In this document: one piece after another, positions 56,701 through 64,000 of the stretch
How positions within the stretch are numbered: the first letter of the stretch is position 1
Layout: every line of letters begins with the position of its first letter
Source: Nodularia sp034931045
Lineage (GTDB): Bacteria > Cyanobacteriota > Cyanobacteriia > Cyanobacteriales > Nostocaceae
Direction of reading: 5' to 3'
NCBI RefSeq assembly: GCF_034931045.1
Contig: NZ_JAYGHH010000012.1
Location: 1 to 64,000 of the forward strand
Length of the DNA stretch: 64,000 bases
Program-made: the position numbers and the translations under genes
Notes under the pieces: model-generated
The model's database searches: none
Told to the model about the DNA's origin: nothing
What the model saw: only the letters and a program-made list of their open reading frames with translations

Positions 56701-59700
56701 TTAATACAGCTATCAGCTTTAACCCGGTTAATAATGACACAGATGCCAACGGCGACGAAATACGAGTATTAGGAATTGTATTCAATCCCCAACAGGGAAC
56801 AGCAATTATTGAAAATGGGGGAACAGCCAACGCCTTTGTTACCTACACTCCTGAAGATGGGTTCCAAGGTACAGATACCTTTATCTATTCTTTCACCGAT
56901 GGCAAAGGAGGGTTTGGCACTGCTGAGGTTGAAATTAATGTTGCCAGTAATGTCTTATTGGTGACAACTACAGAAGACAGCATTAATCCTGATGATGGCA
57001 AACTTTCCTTGCGGGAAGCTGTGCAAATGGCAACTTCTGAAGCTGGTAATTGGATTATCGGCTTTAATCTTCCCCAAACCAGCCCCCAGACAATTACTCT
57101 CACCCAAGGTCAATTATTAATTGGTCGCTGGTTGCCAAATAACGTCAAAATTGTGGGGACGGGAGCAGATAATCTGACAATCAGTGGAAATAATGCTTCA
57201 CGTATTTTCTCTGTCGGACGCGGATCTACTTTAGAACTGAGTGGCTTAACCATCGCAGAGGGAGCAGATGGAGTTGAGCAAAGTATTCCTGGTTCAATTG
57301 GAGCAGATCAGGGTGCAGCAATTCGCAACGAAGGTAATTTAATCATCAATGATGCTGTATTCCGCGATAACAACAGCAAAACCATCGGTGGGGCGATTCT
57401 CAATGCGGCTAATTCTGGTTTTAGTGTCGCTAATCCAGCCGATGGTAATACTAGCTACCAAGCCACTCTGACTATCAACAACACAAAGTTTATTAACAAC
57501 TTTGCTAAAGATCAGGGTGGTGCTATCTATAACGGCTTCTCCAACGACCGTGGGGAAGGGGTGGTGACAGTTACCAACAGCCAGTTTATCCGTAATGCAG
57601 TTGGCGGAATAGGCGGCGCTATTTTCAATAATGCTGGTCCTTTAACTGTTACTAATAGCACCTTCACAGGAAATGATGGCGGCGACCAAGCCGGGGCAAT
57701 TTATAACAATGGTCTAGCAAATTCTGCCGCATCTACAACTATAACTAGCAGTACCTTTACTGGTAATTTAGCAGATAGAGAAGGTGGGGCGCTGTTTGTT
57801 AACGGCAATACAACAATCACTCAAAGCGCTTTCACAGGCAACCGGGCTGATAATGGTGGGGGAGCTATCTATGCTGCTAACAATGCTAATTTGACAGTAA
57901 TTGATAGTACCCTGACTGAAAATATTGCTCTGGCTGATCGCACTGATAACTTTGCTGGGATTGGTGGGGCGATCGCCTTAGCAAGCGCCACCTTAAATTT
58001 GCAAAATTCTACCATTAGTAATAACACTGCCCAAGACGAAGGCGGTGGTATCTTTAGCACAAGTAGCACCCTGAATATTACTGGCAGCACTATTAGCAAT
58101 AACACGGCTGGAGATGATGGCGGCGGTATCTCTAACAACAACGGAGGTATTCTCAACCTCACCAACAGTACAATCAGTGGCAACACAGCTAATGATAACG
58201 GTGGTGGGATTTTCCAAACCGCAGGTTTAACAAAGCTGTTAAATACCACCATTACCCTGAATACTGCTAACGCTAACAATCAACCCGATGGTATGGGTGG
58301 CGGTATTTATAACCAAGAAGGTGGTTTATCTGTCGTCCAGTTCCAAAATAGCCTCGTTGCTGGAAATCAGGATTTAAGTGGACTAGGGCCAGACATGAAT
58401 CCCGGTTTTGATGGTGAACCAGTCGTTTATGTCAGCCAAGGTAATAACTTTATCGGTGTTGATTCTGCGGGTGTTTTTACAGCTACAGGCGATCAAACCT
58501 TTGCCAGCACTGGAATAAGTAACATCAATCAAGTCTTAAACCCAGTTCTAGAAAACAACGGTGGTAAAACTCAAACTCATGCTTTAGTTAATGGTAGTCC
58601 GGCTCTGAATGCTGGTGCTAATGGCGCAGTTGCTAACCTGACTACAGATCAACGCCATGCAGACAGAATTGTTGATAACACAGTAGATATAGGCAGCTAT
58701 GAAGCCTCTAGCTTGGATGCTATTAACGACCAAGTTAGCACAACGGAAAACACGCCTATAGAAATATTTGTTCTCAATAATGACATCAGCAGCAATGGCA
58801 CTCGCACCCTCCAGAGTTTCCAAGCTATCAGTACCCTTGGGGGAATAATTACCAAAAATGGCGATGATACCCTGATCTACACAGCGCCTAAAAACATTAT
58901 TCCTGGTGATGTCGTCATAGATACTTTTACTTACACCTTAACTGATGGTACTACCAGCGACACAGCCACAGTTACCGTAGAAGTAACCGGAGAAAGTAAT
59001 TTACCAATTCCTACAGATGATCAGGTAAGTACAACTACCAATACACCTGTTGAAATTAAGGTCAAGGATCTACTCGCAAATGACCAAAACGTAGATCAAT
59101 CGGCTTTTACTTTTGTGCTGAATAGTCTGCCCAGTCAAGGTACAGCCGAACTCAATGATAATAATACACCTGATGATATTGAAGATGATTTCATTACCTA
59201 CAATCCCCAGGCAGATTTTACGGGAAATGATACATTTTCTTATGAATTCAGAGATGAATTTGGGTTTACAACTGGTGCTAACATCAACGTGCAGGTAGTA
59301 GCACCAATACCTGATCCCGTAGAAATACCAAAACTTACAGCCACTAATAACTTGTTTACAGTTGTTGGGGTAAATCAAGTCCAAATAGAATTTAATGTCA
59401 CCCAAGTTAATAGTAATCAAGTCAACGAAATAGGTGTTTTTGTTGTTGATGATGAACAGGGTAGAGTTAATGGTTTGCTACCAGGAAATCCCGGATACTT
59501 GGAAGCTGCATTGAGTCCTAATCGTCCCCAACCTGCGAAAGTAATTTTCTCAGCTTTGAGTAATAACCTGTTTCCGCAGATTTCCTCAGTTCGGCAATTG
59601 AGTTTTAATGCAGGCGATCGCCTACAATTTTACTTAGTACAGAATAGTACCACTGATTCCGTGATTGCTGGCAAGAGCGATCGCGTACTTTTGGGCAACG

Positions 59701-60380
59701 CAGTTAATAGTAATGGAGAATTTAGCGCCCTCAAAGCTAAAGAATTAAGCAATAATCGTTTTACCCTAGCTTGGCAAGATCAAATTACAGGTAATAACCA
59801 AAACTTTAATAATTTCCAACTAGACCTACAAATTACTAACACTAACGCCCCAATTGGTACAGCCTTACAAGGTGAATATCAAAGTGAAGTAATTGATTTA
59901 CGCGCCTTTACAGGGCAAACTTTAGCTGCTACTTTTACAGTCTGGCGCGAAGCTAGTTTTAATAATGTCGCAGGACTGTATGTAGTGGAAAATTCTCAAG
60001 GTGCTGTCCGTGATCAATTTGGCGCTTTAGTGAATCCAGGAGATGCTCGTTATACTGAAGTAGCTTTGCAACAACGATTGACTAACCTCACATTACAAGC
60101 CGATAATCGGTCACAAAAAACAATTAATATTGAACTCCAAGGAGGTCAAATTTTAGCACCTTTTATCGTCAGCAATGGCACAGTTGAACAACTGTTAGAT
60201 AATAATTCCAGTAATAACCCTGATATTTACTTCCCCTATCTGGGAGCAAATGCAGATAAAGTTGACCATTTGCGTCTATTAGGAAATAACTACTTTGGAT
60301 TTGAAGACTTACCCAATGGTGGCGATGGAGATTACAATGACCTAGTTTTCAGAGTTGATCTAAGCGTCATTTCTGCTTAA
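50712..60380 (+). CDS. giant DUF4347 / CSLREA beta-helix / cadherin-like / DUF4114 protein
   Basis: About 3220 residues. DUF4347 (50780-51270; VHLISHGSPGCLHLG, LFIYGCQVAAGDAG) opens it. Four CSLREA-type starts with TLREAI or SLREAV follow, at about 51284, 53031, 54825 and 56950. Each leads into a right-handed beta-helix rich in GGAIFN and GGAIYN turns. Cadherin/VCBS-like Ig domains sit at about 52690, 56660, 58720 and 59000, and the C-terminus is DUF4114 (GGDGDYNDLVFRVDL). The order is helix A, Ig, helix B, then A', Ig, B', so a large module has been duplicated. It should be exported and act as a surface or matrix protein; there is no classical signal peptide. An Asp-Val-Pro run repeats at about 52990-53030. 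Confidence 0.88.
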   Translation: MYYSTTDLVPSLEDNSVSKQNKASVIIFIDSQVKDYLNLLAGVQSGVKVVVIDQQQDGVKKITESLQQGSEWQQVHLISHGSPGCLHLGNTELSLTTIAAYKLWLQKWADCLKPGAELFIYGCQVAAGDAGTEFLSQLHQILQVEIAASTTLTGNSALGGNWQLETRTSAITPLAIFKPDVLAKYQGILANFVVNSTADTDDGDLGNGVTTLREAINAANGNTNEAHLIQFDLGTQPQTIVINGNLGIFGNITIDGGSTANIILDGGNNNRHFYIGQEQELALSHLTLINGKDQAGGSIFSDENSRLNIDHVTFQNNQAVMDDNGGGGVGGAIFSQGILRLTDSTLESNQAAALGGAIFNVGKPLTATRTLFAENQAGGAADSPEFVAGGAIFDDNFGNIELIQSTLSGNRSTGDGGAVFSKGKLSLYNSTVTLNVADSDHSGSGRGGGFFNDGGTIRVSNSIIAGNQAAENADVARGSAGLYISLGGNLIGEDTVKQFTEETDITFVNGNITDINQVLDTTLSLNGADVGSPLSHGLVADSAAIDGGLLSWLDLPSDATGKARIDNFKVDIGAVEFTGTRATPTATVEDDVSTTIETDSSSLTALNPKTQLGSEVRYEGNGEILYIPNSSLQSLAVGETAIDTITYSDPDGIQTLTVEVVGSNQDPEGVNDTVNTNIDTSITFNPLTNDTDVDGDRLRITEIEFEPFDGQVIVNNPDTPNSTVTYIPNDGFTGTDSFSYILSDGNGGTSRASVTVNVGTDVPDVPDVPDVPDVIVTTTEDVVDANDGVISLREAIAHLNNLGSGTIGFDLGTETPQTITLTQGQLQILPNVDITIQGLGADQLTISGNEQSRLFFVDIGARLQINGLTLANGLDRAHNLTSPGGQGGAIRNDGTVEINDSVLRDNRSESIGGAIVNGSRVDDPEGLPGYVGRLTINNTRFINNIAKDQGGAIYNGFTGDGGIVTINNSSFEQNRAKAIGGAIFNNRGELTITDTNFIRNFGGDQAGAIYNNFTDQAVLTVTGGTFSHNLADREGGAIFNYGTASLTGSKFLYNRADNAGGAVFNTKNLTVTDSQFSYNRAVADRQDIAAVGGAIANSNGSLNLTNSVLNHNYAQKEGGAIFSLGDINISQSSIYSNTADEQGGGIAIISSTANINNTTISYNQAANNGGGIALLSGGNLHLDSVTVAFNIGNADRDFRGFGGGIYTSSSFFGDTPAVTVRNSIIAGNIDYSGIAPDVGQSSFTSDTSAFLSEGNNLIGIDRRTTTNGFFLNSTDRTFASAGITDISQVLAPNLSGAIPTHALVQGSPALNTGSTSLTTDQRGRTRTGTVDIGAYEAGQFDNLPPAGTQLNNSHNALPPVAKSDTIVTKLTVNSTSDTDDNNINNDVMTLREAINYANRTVGDVVIEFDLGAGSHSITLGSEIVLSSNIQILGTGVDNLTIDGGGTTRLFKVDSSFSDPEVPSVPNRPLPQVIIQDLTLSNGVASQGGAIENAGNLTVNRVNFANNQATIGGGGAIYHRRNDGSPFLTINDSSFNNNTGENQGGAIQLDAIAFINNSTFTKNTANNRGGAIALSNGNRYDSYPYSLTLTDSTLTENTGINGGGAIYIDGDSRVNSVNNTFNNNAATQGDGGAVLLNSRNSVLVAEDSRLLNNTASGTGGGIASNSGVLSLANTTVDGNTANSSGGGIYQQGSSTFTLSHSTISNNTSGETGGGVYTSNTLSRITNSTFSANQAKDSGGGIFQSNTKLTLTNSTLVQNIADADTDGTGTGGGLFNDNSTAKIANTIIAGNQGNSAPDVDGGSIYISRGNNFIGVDSVGEFKESTDQTFATTGITNINQLLNLTLAQNGATPGSPLTHALLPNSPLVDAGNNAYAPITRQTRITNYVVDIGAIEFQDSLAEPIATTQSNQAVTFNSGSTTVIASSEIATKLGGTVINHGTGYFTYKPGESLTNLGIDQEAIDSFNYTDADGIQTVTISVNSNAVNQAPTGVNDSLFASINTAISFNPVNNDTDANGDEIRVLGIVFNPQQGTAIIENGGTANAFVTYTPEDGFQGTDTFIYSFTDGKGGFGTAEVEINVASNVLLVTTTEDSINPDDGKLSLREAVQMATSEAGNWIIGFNLPQTSPQTITLTQGQLLIGRWLPNNVKIVGTGADNLTISGNNASRIFSVGRGSTLELSGLTIAEGADGVEQSIPGSIGADQGAAIRNEGNLIINDAVFRDNNSKTIGGAILNAANSGFSVANPADGNTSYQATLTINNTKFINNFAKDQGGAIYNGFSNDRGEGVVTVTNSQFIRNAVGGIGGAIFNNAGPLTVTNSTFTGNDGGDQAGAIYNNGLANSAASTTITSSTFTGNLADREGGALFVNGNTTITQSAFTGNRADNGGGAIYAANNANLTVIDSTLTENIALADRTDNFAGIGGAIALASATLNLQNSTISNNTAQDEGGGIFSTSSTLNITGSTISNNTAGDDGGGISNNNGGILNLTNSTISGNTANDNGGGIFQTAGLTKLLNTTITLNTANANNQPDGMGGGIYNQEGGLSVVQFQNSLVAGNQDLSGLGPDMNPGFDGEPVVYVSQGNNFIGVDSAGVFTATGDQTFASTGISNINQVLNPVLENNGGKTQTHALVNGSPALNAGANGAVANLTTDQRHADRIVDNTVDIGSYEASSLDAINDQVSTTENTPIEIFVLNNDISSNGTRTLQSFQAISTLGGIITKNGDDTLIYTAPKNIIPGDVVIDTFTYTLTDGTTSDTATVTVEVTGESNLPIPTDDQVSTTTNTPVEIKVKDLLANDQNVDQSAFTFVLNSLPSQGTAELNDNNTPDDIEDDFITYNPQADFTGNDTFSYEFRDEFGFTTGANINVQVVAPIPDPVEIPKLTATNNLFTVVGVNQVQIEFNVTQVNSNQVNEIGVFVVDDEQGRVNGLLPGNPGYLEAALSPNRPQPAKVIFSALSNNLFPQISSVRQLSFNAGDRLQFYLVQNSTTDSVIAGKSDRVLLGNAVNSNGEFSALKAKELSNNRFTLAWQDQITGNNQNFNNFQLDLQITNTNAPIGTALQGEYQSEVIDLRAFTGQTLAATFTVWREASFNNVAGLYVVENSQGAVRDQFGALVNPGDARYTEVALQQRLTNLTLQADNRSQKTINIELQGGQILAPFIVSNGTVEQLLDNNSSNNPDIYFPYLGANADKVDHLRLLGNNYFGFEDLPNGGDGDYNDLVFRVDLSVISA
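52991..53031 (+). repeat. 9-bp in-frame tandem repeat GATGTTCCT
   Basis: Four perfect copies of GATGTTCCT and a partial fifth encode (Asp-Val-Pro)n between an Ig-like domain and the next CSLREA start. As an in-frame linker it can change length without breaking the gene. Confidence 0.9.
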
Positions 60381-60393
60381 ATTTTACTTGTAG

Positions 60394-60413
60394 AGACGTT
60401 CCGAGGAACGTCT
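60394..60413 (+). terminator. hairpin after the giant gene, possible terminator
   Basis: AGACGTTCC and GGAACGTCT form a 9-bp stem with a 2-base loop, followed by TTTGC, 14 bases after the stop codon. The same sequence type is a common dispersed element in Nostoc genomes, so it may be a repeat, a terminator or both. Confidence 0.6.
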
Positions 60414-60482
60414 TTGCATCTAAATTTTCAGTTAATTTCAGCCATCGCTCAAAAATGTATATAGTCTGTTTGAAGTAAATCA

Positions 60483-61811
60483 TTGCATACAGTGTTTTTT
60501 AAACTTAAATTACTTCCTTTTCCCATACCCGAACGCACCAGCTTTTTTAAATCCACACGATTACTTTTAGCCCTGGGTGTAATGGGATTTTCTTTGACAT
60601 TTCTAGTCCAGAATATTCTGAGTATTCGTAGTAGTCGAGCTTATATTAACAGCGATTTAACTTATATTCGTGCGCCAATTGCGGGGAACTTGCAATTAAA
60701 TAACTATCTTCCTGGTGAATGGGTGGAAGCTAATACACCTTTAGGTGCAGTGACAAATCCTAGAGCCAATACTTTAATTTTACGTAGAGAAGAATTAAAA
60801 ACTCAATTAGCAACTGCTCAAAAATCCTTAATTAGTTTTTCCCAACAAGCTAATACTTATGAAGATATTTTAGCTCAGATTAATCAAAGAATCCAAAAAT
60901 ATGATGTACAAATTGAAACTCAGAAAAAATTACAAAATAAACAAAGGAACTTAGAACTAGCACAAACTAAAAGAAATATTAATCAATCCTATTCAGAATT
61001 AAAAAGGCAAAAAGAAGAAGCTGCAATCGCCCAAAAAGAAGCACAACGTTATCAACAATTAGCAGAAGACGGAGTGATTTCTATTAGTCAAGCTGAAAAG
61101 CTAACATCCCTGGCTAAACAATCCCAAGAAAATGTTAACAAAGGTTCAGAAGCATATCAACAAACTTTAAATCAATTAGAAATAAATCAAGCTAATTTGT
61201 CATCTGTACAAATTAACTTTATGCTGAGAATCAGCGACACAGAAAATCGTCAACAACAACTGCTAATACATCAACAAGATTTAGCCAAAGAACTAATATC
61301 AACTCAGCAAAAAATATTAGGTTTAAATGGAGAGATTGACGCAATTAAAAATGAATTAAGCAAAATTGAGACACAATTTAAAATAGATTCTTTCGCAGAT
61401 ATTAAATCCTCTATTGGTGGCACAATTTGGTCAGTTAAATCTCGCACAGGTGAATATTTAGAAACTAATGAAGTTATTTTGTCAATGGTTAACTGTGAAA
61501 ACCGTTGGGTCGAAGCTTTAGTTCCCGAACAAAATGCGGCTAAATTAACACCAGGAATGTCTGTAAAAATCAAATTGTTGGGAGAACGTCAGCGTCGATG
61601 GAAAGGTGAAATTTTAGCTATTCGTGCTGGAGTTGGACGCATGAACGCTGGGGAAGATGTAGTTGGTTTGCTCCAAGATTTGCCTAAGCGTCAAGTAGCT
61701 TTAAGAATAGGGGTAGAATGGTCAGAACCGGCGAACTCCCAAGATTTTTGTTATGTGGGGCGCAGCGTTGAAGTAATTATTCCTCGCTTTGGTAATAGGA
61801 AAGGTAGTTGA
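60483..61811 (+). CDS. HlyD-like membrane fusion protein (polysaccharide export type)
   Basis: A 442-residue adaptor protein. A membrane anchor lies at about residues 28-50 (LLLALGVMGFSLTFLVQNIL). The first half of a lipoyl/barrel-sandwich domain follows (YIRAPIAGNLQLNNYLPGEW), then a long coiled coil (about 90-300) and the second lipoyl half with beta-barrel (GGTIWSVKSRTGEYLETNEV). The stop codon is followed immediately by the ATG of the glycosyltransferase gene, so the two are translationally linked. In Thermosynechococcus an HlyD-like protein, a cellulose synthase and a TolC-like protein work together to secrete cellulose. The start is TTG or GTG near 60483; no ATG is available. Confidence 0.85.
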   Translation: MHTVFFKLKLLPFPIPERTSFFKSTRLLLALGVMGFSLTFLVQNILSIRSSRAYINSDLTYIRAPIAGNLQLNNYLPGEWVEANTPLGAVTNPRANTLILRREELKTQLATAQKSLISFSQQANTYEDILAQINQRIQKYDVQIETQKKLQNKQRNLELAQTKRNINQSYSELKRQKEEAAIAQKEAQRYQQLAEDGVISISQAEKLTSLAKQSQENVNKGSEAYQQTLNQLEINQANLSSVQINFMLRISDTENRQQQLLIHQQDLAKELISTQQKILGLNGEIDAIKNELSKIETQFKIDSFADIKSSIGGTIWSVKSRTGEYLETNEVILSMVNCENRWVEALVPEQNAAKLTPGMSVKIKLLGERQRRWKGEILAIRAGVGRMNAGEDVVGLLQDLPKRQVALRIGVEWSEPANSQDFCYVGRSVEVIIPRFGNRKGS

Positions 61812-63989
61812 ATGGAATTAAAAGGTTTATGGCTATTTAGTTTAACTTTCTTGATAGTAGTTTGGCTGATTGTTTTTGGTTTAGAAATAGACTGGTTAGA
61901 ATTAGACATTGAGTTGATGACTTGGCTAGAAATAGGTAACAATTTCTTCTCACCAACAGAAGTAGGAATTTGGCAAATATGTTTACCTAGTCTTTTAAGT
62001 ATCATAGCTGCCATGTTGCTGCAATATTTTTCTCCTCAACCGGGGTTTTGGAGTCGATTAATAGCGGCGATAATTGCTATTACTTTGGTGACACAATATA
62101 TAATTTGGCGTTTACTCGGTACTTTGTATTTAGCTAATGTTTGGATTGGCTGTTTGAGTGTGTTATTTTTTTTAGCAGAGCTACTTAATTATATCAGCAC
62201 TATCAGTTTTTATGCTCAAACTGTGCAAGTGCGCGATCGCTCTCAAGCAGCAGACCATTTCTCACAAGCCATTATTAACGGTACTTATCAACCATCAATT
62301 GATATTTTAATTCCCACTTACAATGAATCTATAGATATTTTGACCCGGACAGTCATCGGCTGTCAATCCATCAACTATCCTCAGAAAAAGATTTACCTTT
62401 TAGATGATGGTTGTCGTCCAGAAATTGAAAAACTATCCAAATATTTAGGCTGTTTCTATATTGAGCGAGTTGACAGATCCCATGCTAAAGCAGGTAATTT
62501 AAATCATGCTTTAAAATTGACATCAGGAGAATTAATTACTATTTTTGATGCTGATTTCGTCCCAGCGCACAACTTTTTAGAACGCACGGCTGGTTTTTTC
62601 CAAAATCCCCAAGTTGCATTAGTACAAACACCGCAAAACTTTTATAACACTTCTTCCTTTTTAGTAAATTTAAAAGTTGACCATCTCATTAGTAATGATG
62701 TGGATTTATCCTTTCAGTATATGGAAGCCGGTAGAGATGCGCTAGATTCTCCTTTATGTTCTGGGACATCATTTATCATTCGTCGCAGTGCATTAGGAGA
62801 AATCGGTGGGATTCCTACTCAAAGCATTACTGAAGATTTTTACACATCAATGAAACTGATCAGTTTAGGCTATAAAGTTATTTATTTAAATGAGGTAATT
62901 TCTGCTGGGGCTGCACCAGAAAATATCTCTGCTTATATTAATCAAAAACTCCGGTGGGCGCAGGGAAATTTACAATTACTATTTTGTCCTGAAAATCCGC
63001 CTCTCTTTAACCCAGGACTGAATTTAACCCAGCGTCTGGTCCATTTCTCTGCCATCATTTTTTGGTGTACTGCGATTACACGGTTATTTTATTTACTCCT
63101 GCCAGCTTTCTCATTAATTTTTGATATTTATGCGATCAATCCCACCATTCCCGGCATTTTAATGTTTTTTCTTCCTTATTATATATTTAATTTATGTATT
63201 TTTAATTGGCTCAATGGTGGCTTACGTTCAATTATTTGGTCTGATGTTTTTGATATTTTGATGTGTTTTCCCGTGACTATAGCTGTATGTAGAACTTTGA
63301 TTTCTCCATTTAAAGGTAGATTTAAAGTTACTCCCAAAGGTGTAGTTTTATCGAAAATTACTATAAATTTACAATTAGGAATACCTCTGATATTAACTGC
63401 CATTGCCTACTTTATTGGTGGATTCCGGCACTTAGGCGGAATTGCTGATCCATCTGATGAAATTGCTAGTTTAGTAATTACTTTAATTTGGAGTTTTTAT
63501 AATTTGGCTTTATTAAGTGTCTGTATTCAAGCAACAATTGAAATTCCCCAAGAACGCAGATTTTTAAGATTTCCACATAACTTGAATTGTCAATTGGATT
63601 TAGCCACTGAAACTGTACCTGTAAAAACTATTAATCTATCAGAGGGAGGCGCATTGATTCAAGTTCCAGAAAGTATACAACTATCGCAATTGCCAAAAAC
63701 AGCTAAATTGTATATACCTGACCTCACAGACACAGGTACTATGGTAAGAATTGTGAGAAACTTTCAGCAAGACGAACAAGTTTATTTAGGATTAGAATTT
63801 ATTGGGCTTTCTTTACTGCAAACTAGAAATTTAGTAAAGTATATTTTTTGTTTTCCCTACCAATGGCAACCTGCAAGAACAACAGAACTAAAAGCAGCAG
63901 CAGCCTTTTTACAAACAGTATTCCGATTTTATCCTTTAGCCGAAGCACGAGGACAATTGGTTGACATACCTCCTCGTTCTCAAGTCTGA
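61812..63989 (+). CDS. cellulose-synthase-like GT2 glycosyltransferase with C-terminal PilZ domain
   Basis: A 725-residue processive glycosyltransferase. Several helices come first. The GT2 core begins with IDILIPTYNES at about 160, then LLDDG (197), the DADF metal site (246), TEDF (339) and QKLRWAQG, the QxxRW box, at about 377. More helices form the translocation channel. The C-terminal PilZ domain has RRFLRF (about 581) and NLSEGG (607), the two c-di-GMP-binding motifs. This is the BcsA plan: c-di-GMP switches synthesis of cellulose or a similar beta-glucan. It is linked to the HlyD-like gene. The product sugar is not proved. Confidence 0.92.
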   Translation: MELKGLWLFSLTFLIVVWLIVFGLEIDWLELDIELMTWLEIGNNFFSPTEVGIWQICLPSLLSIIAAMLLQYFSPQPGFWSRLIAAIIAITLVTQYIIWRLLGTLYLANVWIGCLSVLFFLAELLNYISTISFYAQTVQVRDRSQAADHFSQAIINGTYQPSIDILIPTYNESIDILTRTVIGCQSINYPQKKIYLLDDGCRPEIEKLSKYLGCFYIERVDRSHAKAGNLNHALKLTSGELITIFDADFVPAHNFLERTAGFFQNPQVALVQTPQNFYNTSSFLVNLKVDHLISNDVDLSFQYMEAGRDALDSPLCSGTSFIIRRSALGEIGGIPTQSITEDFYTSMKLISLGYKVIYLNEVISAGAAPENISAYINQKLRWAQGNLQLLFCPENPPLFNPGLNLTQRLVHFSAIIFWCTAITRLFYLLLPAFSLIFDIYAINPTIPGILMFFLPYYIFNLCIFNWLNGGLRSIIWSDVFDILMCFPVTIAVCRTLISPFKGRFKVTPKGVVLSKITINLQLGIPLILTAIAYFIGGFRHLGGIADPSDEIASLVITLIWSFYNLALLSVCIQATIEIPQERRFLRFPHNLNCQLDLATETVPVKTINLSEGGALIQVPESIQLSQLPKTAKLYIPDLTDTGTMVRIVRNFQQDEQVYLGLEFIGLSLLQTRNLVKYIFCFPYQWQPARTTELKAAAAFLQTVFRFYPLAEARGQLVDIPPRSQV

Positions 63990-64000
63990 GGATTCCTTAA

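Overview
The window comes from the chromosome of a filamentous, probably heterocyst-forming cyanobacterium (Nostoc/Anabaena group). The evidence is dense HIP1 sites (GCGATCGC), a split DnaE intein, heptameric short tandem repeats, petM, ycf39 and ndhB, an flv4-psiE-flv2 cluster and an NDH-1 CO2-uptake operon. There are four assembly gaps (9999-10023, 25636-25795, 47768-47886, 49740-49801). One breaks a gene and three fall in repeats.

Layout. 1-6.3 kb: the 5' part of a large DUF4011-type protein that runs off the left edge, an FAD monooxygenase, an SSB-like protein and the N-terminal half of DNA polymerase III alpha ending in a split-intein N-fragment. 6.6-16.1 kb: a membrane hybrid histidine kinase split by a gap, a GH31 glucosidase, an FAD/Rieske oxidoreductase and a decayed PaO-type oxygenase gene. 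16.1-21.2 kb: a DUF2237 protein, an NblR-like regulator, NAD kinase, Ycf39, PetM (34 aa) and PdxA. 21.5-31.1 kb: flv4, a PsiE/Sll0218-like membrane protein and flv2, then ndhF-ndhD-cup. Both are photosynthetic electron-transport or carbon-uptake modules of low-CO2 acclimation. 31.5-33.1 kb: a small accessory patch with an AlkB-like dioxygenase and a frameshifted rolling-circle Rep gene. 33.1-50.4 kb: mostly housekeeping and signalling genes (response regulators, a Cys-less rhodanese, RNase D-like exonuclease, CAP protein, orphan DNA methyltransferase, SGNH hydrolase, LarE, two more histidine kinases, LivH-type permease, a 44-aa thylakoid-type peptide, LipA, NdhB, an RRM protein). 50.7-64.0 kb: a giant (about 3220 aa) secreted-type DUF4347/beta-helix/DUF4114 protein, followed by an HlyD-like adaptor and a c-di-GMP-responsive (PilZ) cellulose-synthase-like glycosyltransferase.

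Repeats shape the region. Heptamer arrays supply the stop codons of two hybrid kinases and sit against the start of the NblR-like gene. A 30-bp palindromic element puts an in-frame stop in the PaO gene. A MITE-like family occurs three times, and a composite heptamer element occurs three times. The most notable points are the duplicated architecture of the giant protein beside a polysaccharide synthesis/export pair, the repeat-made gene ends, the 7-bp direct-repeat deletion in rep, and the edge-truncated DUF4011 gene. I found no tRNA, rRNA, CRISPR array or intact transposase.
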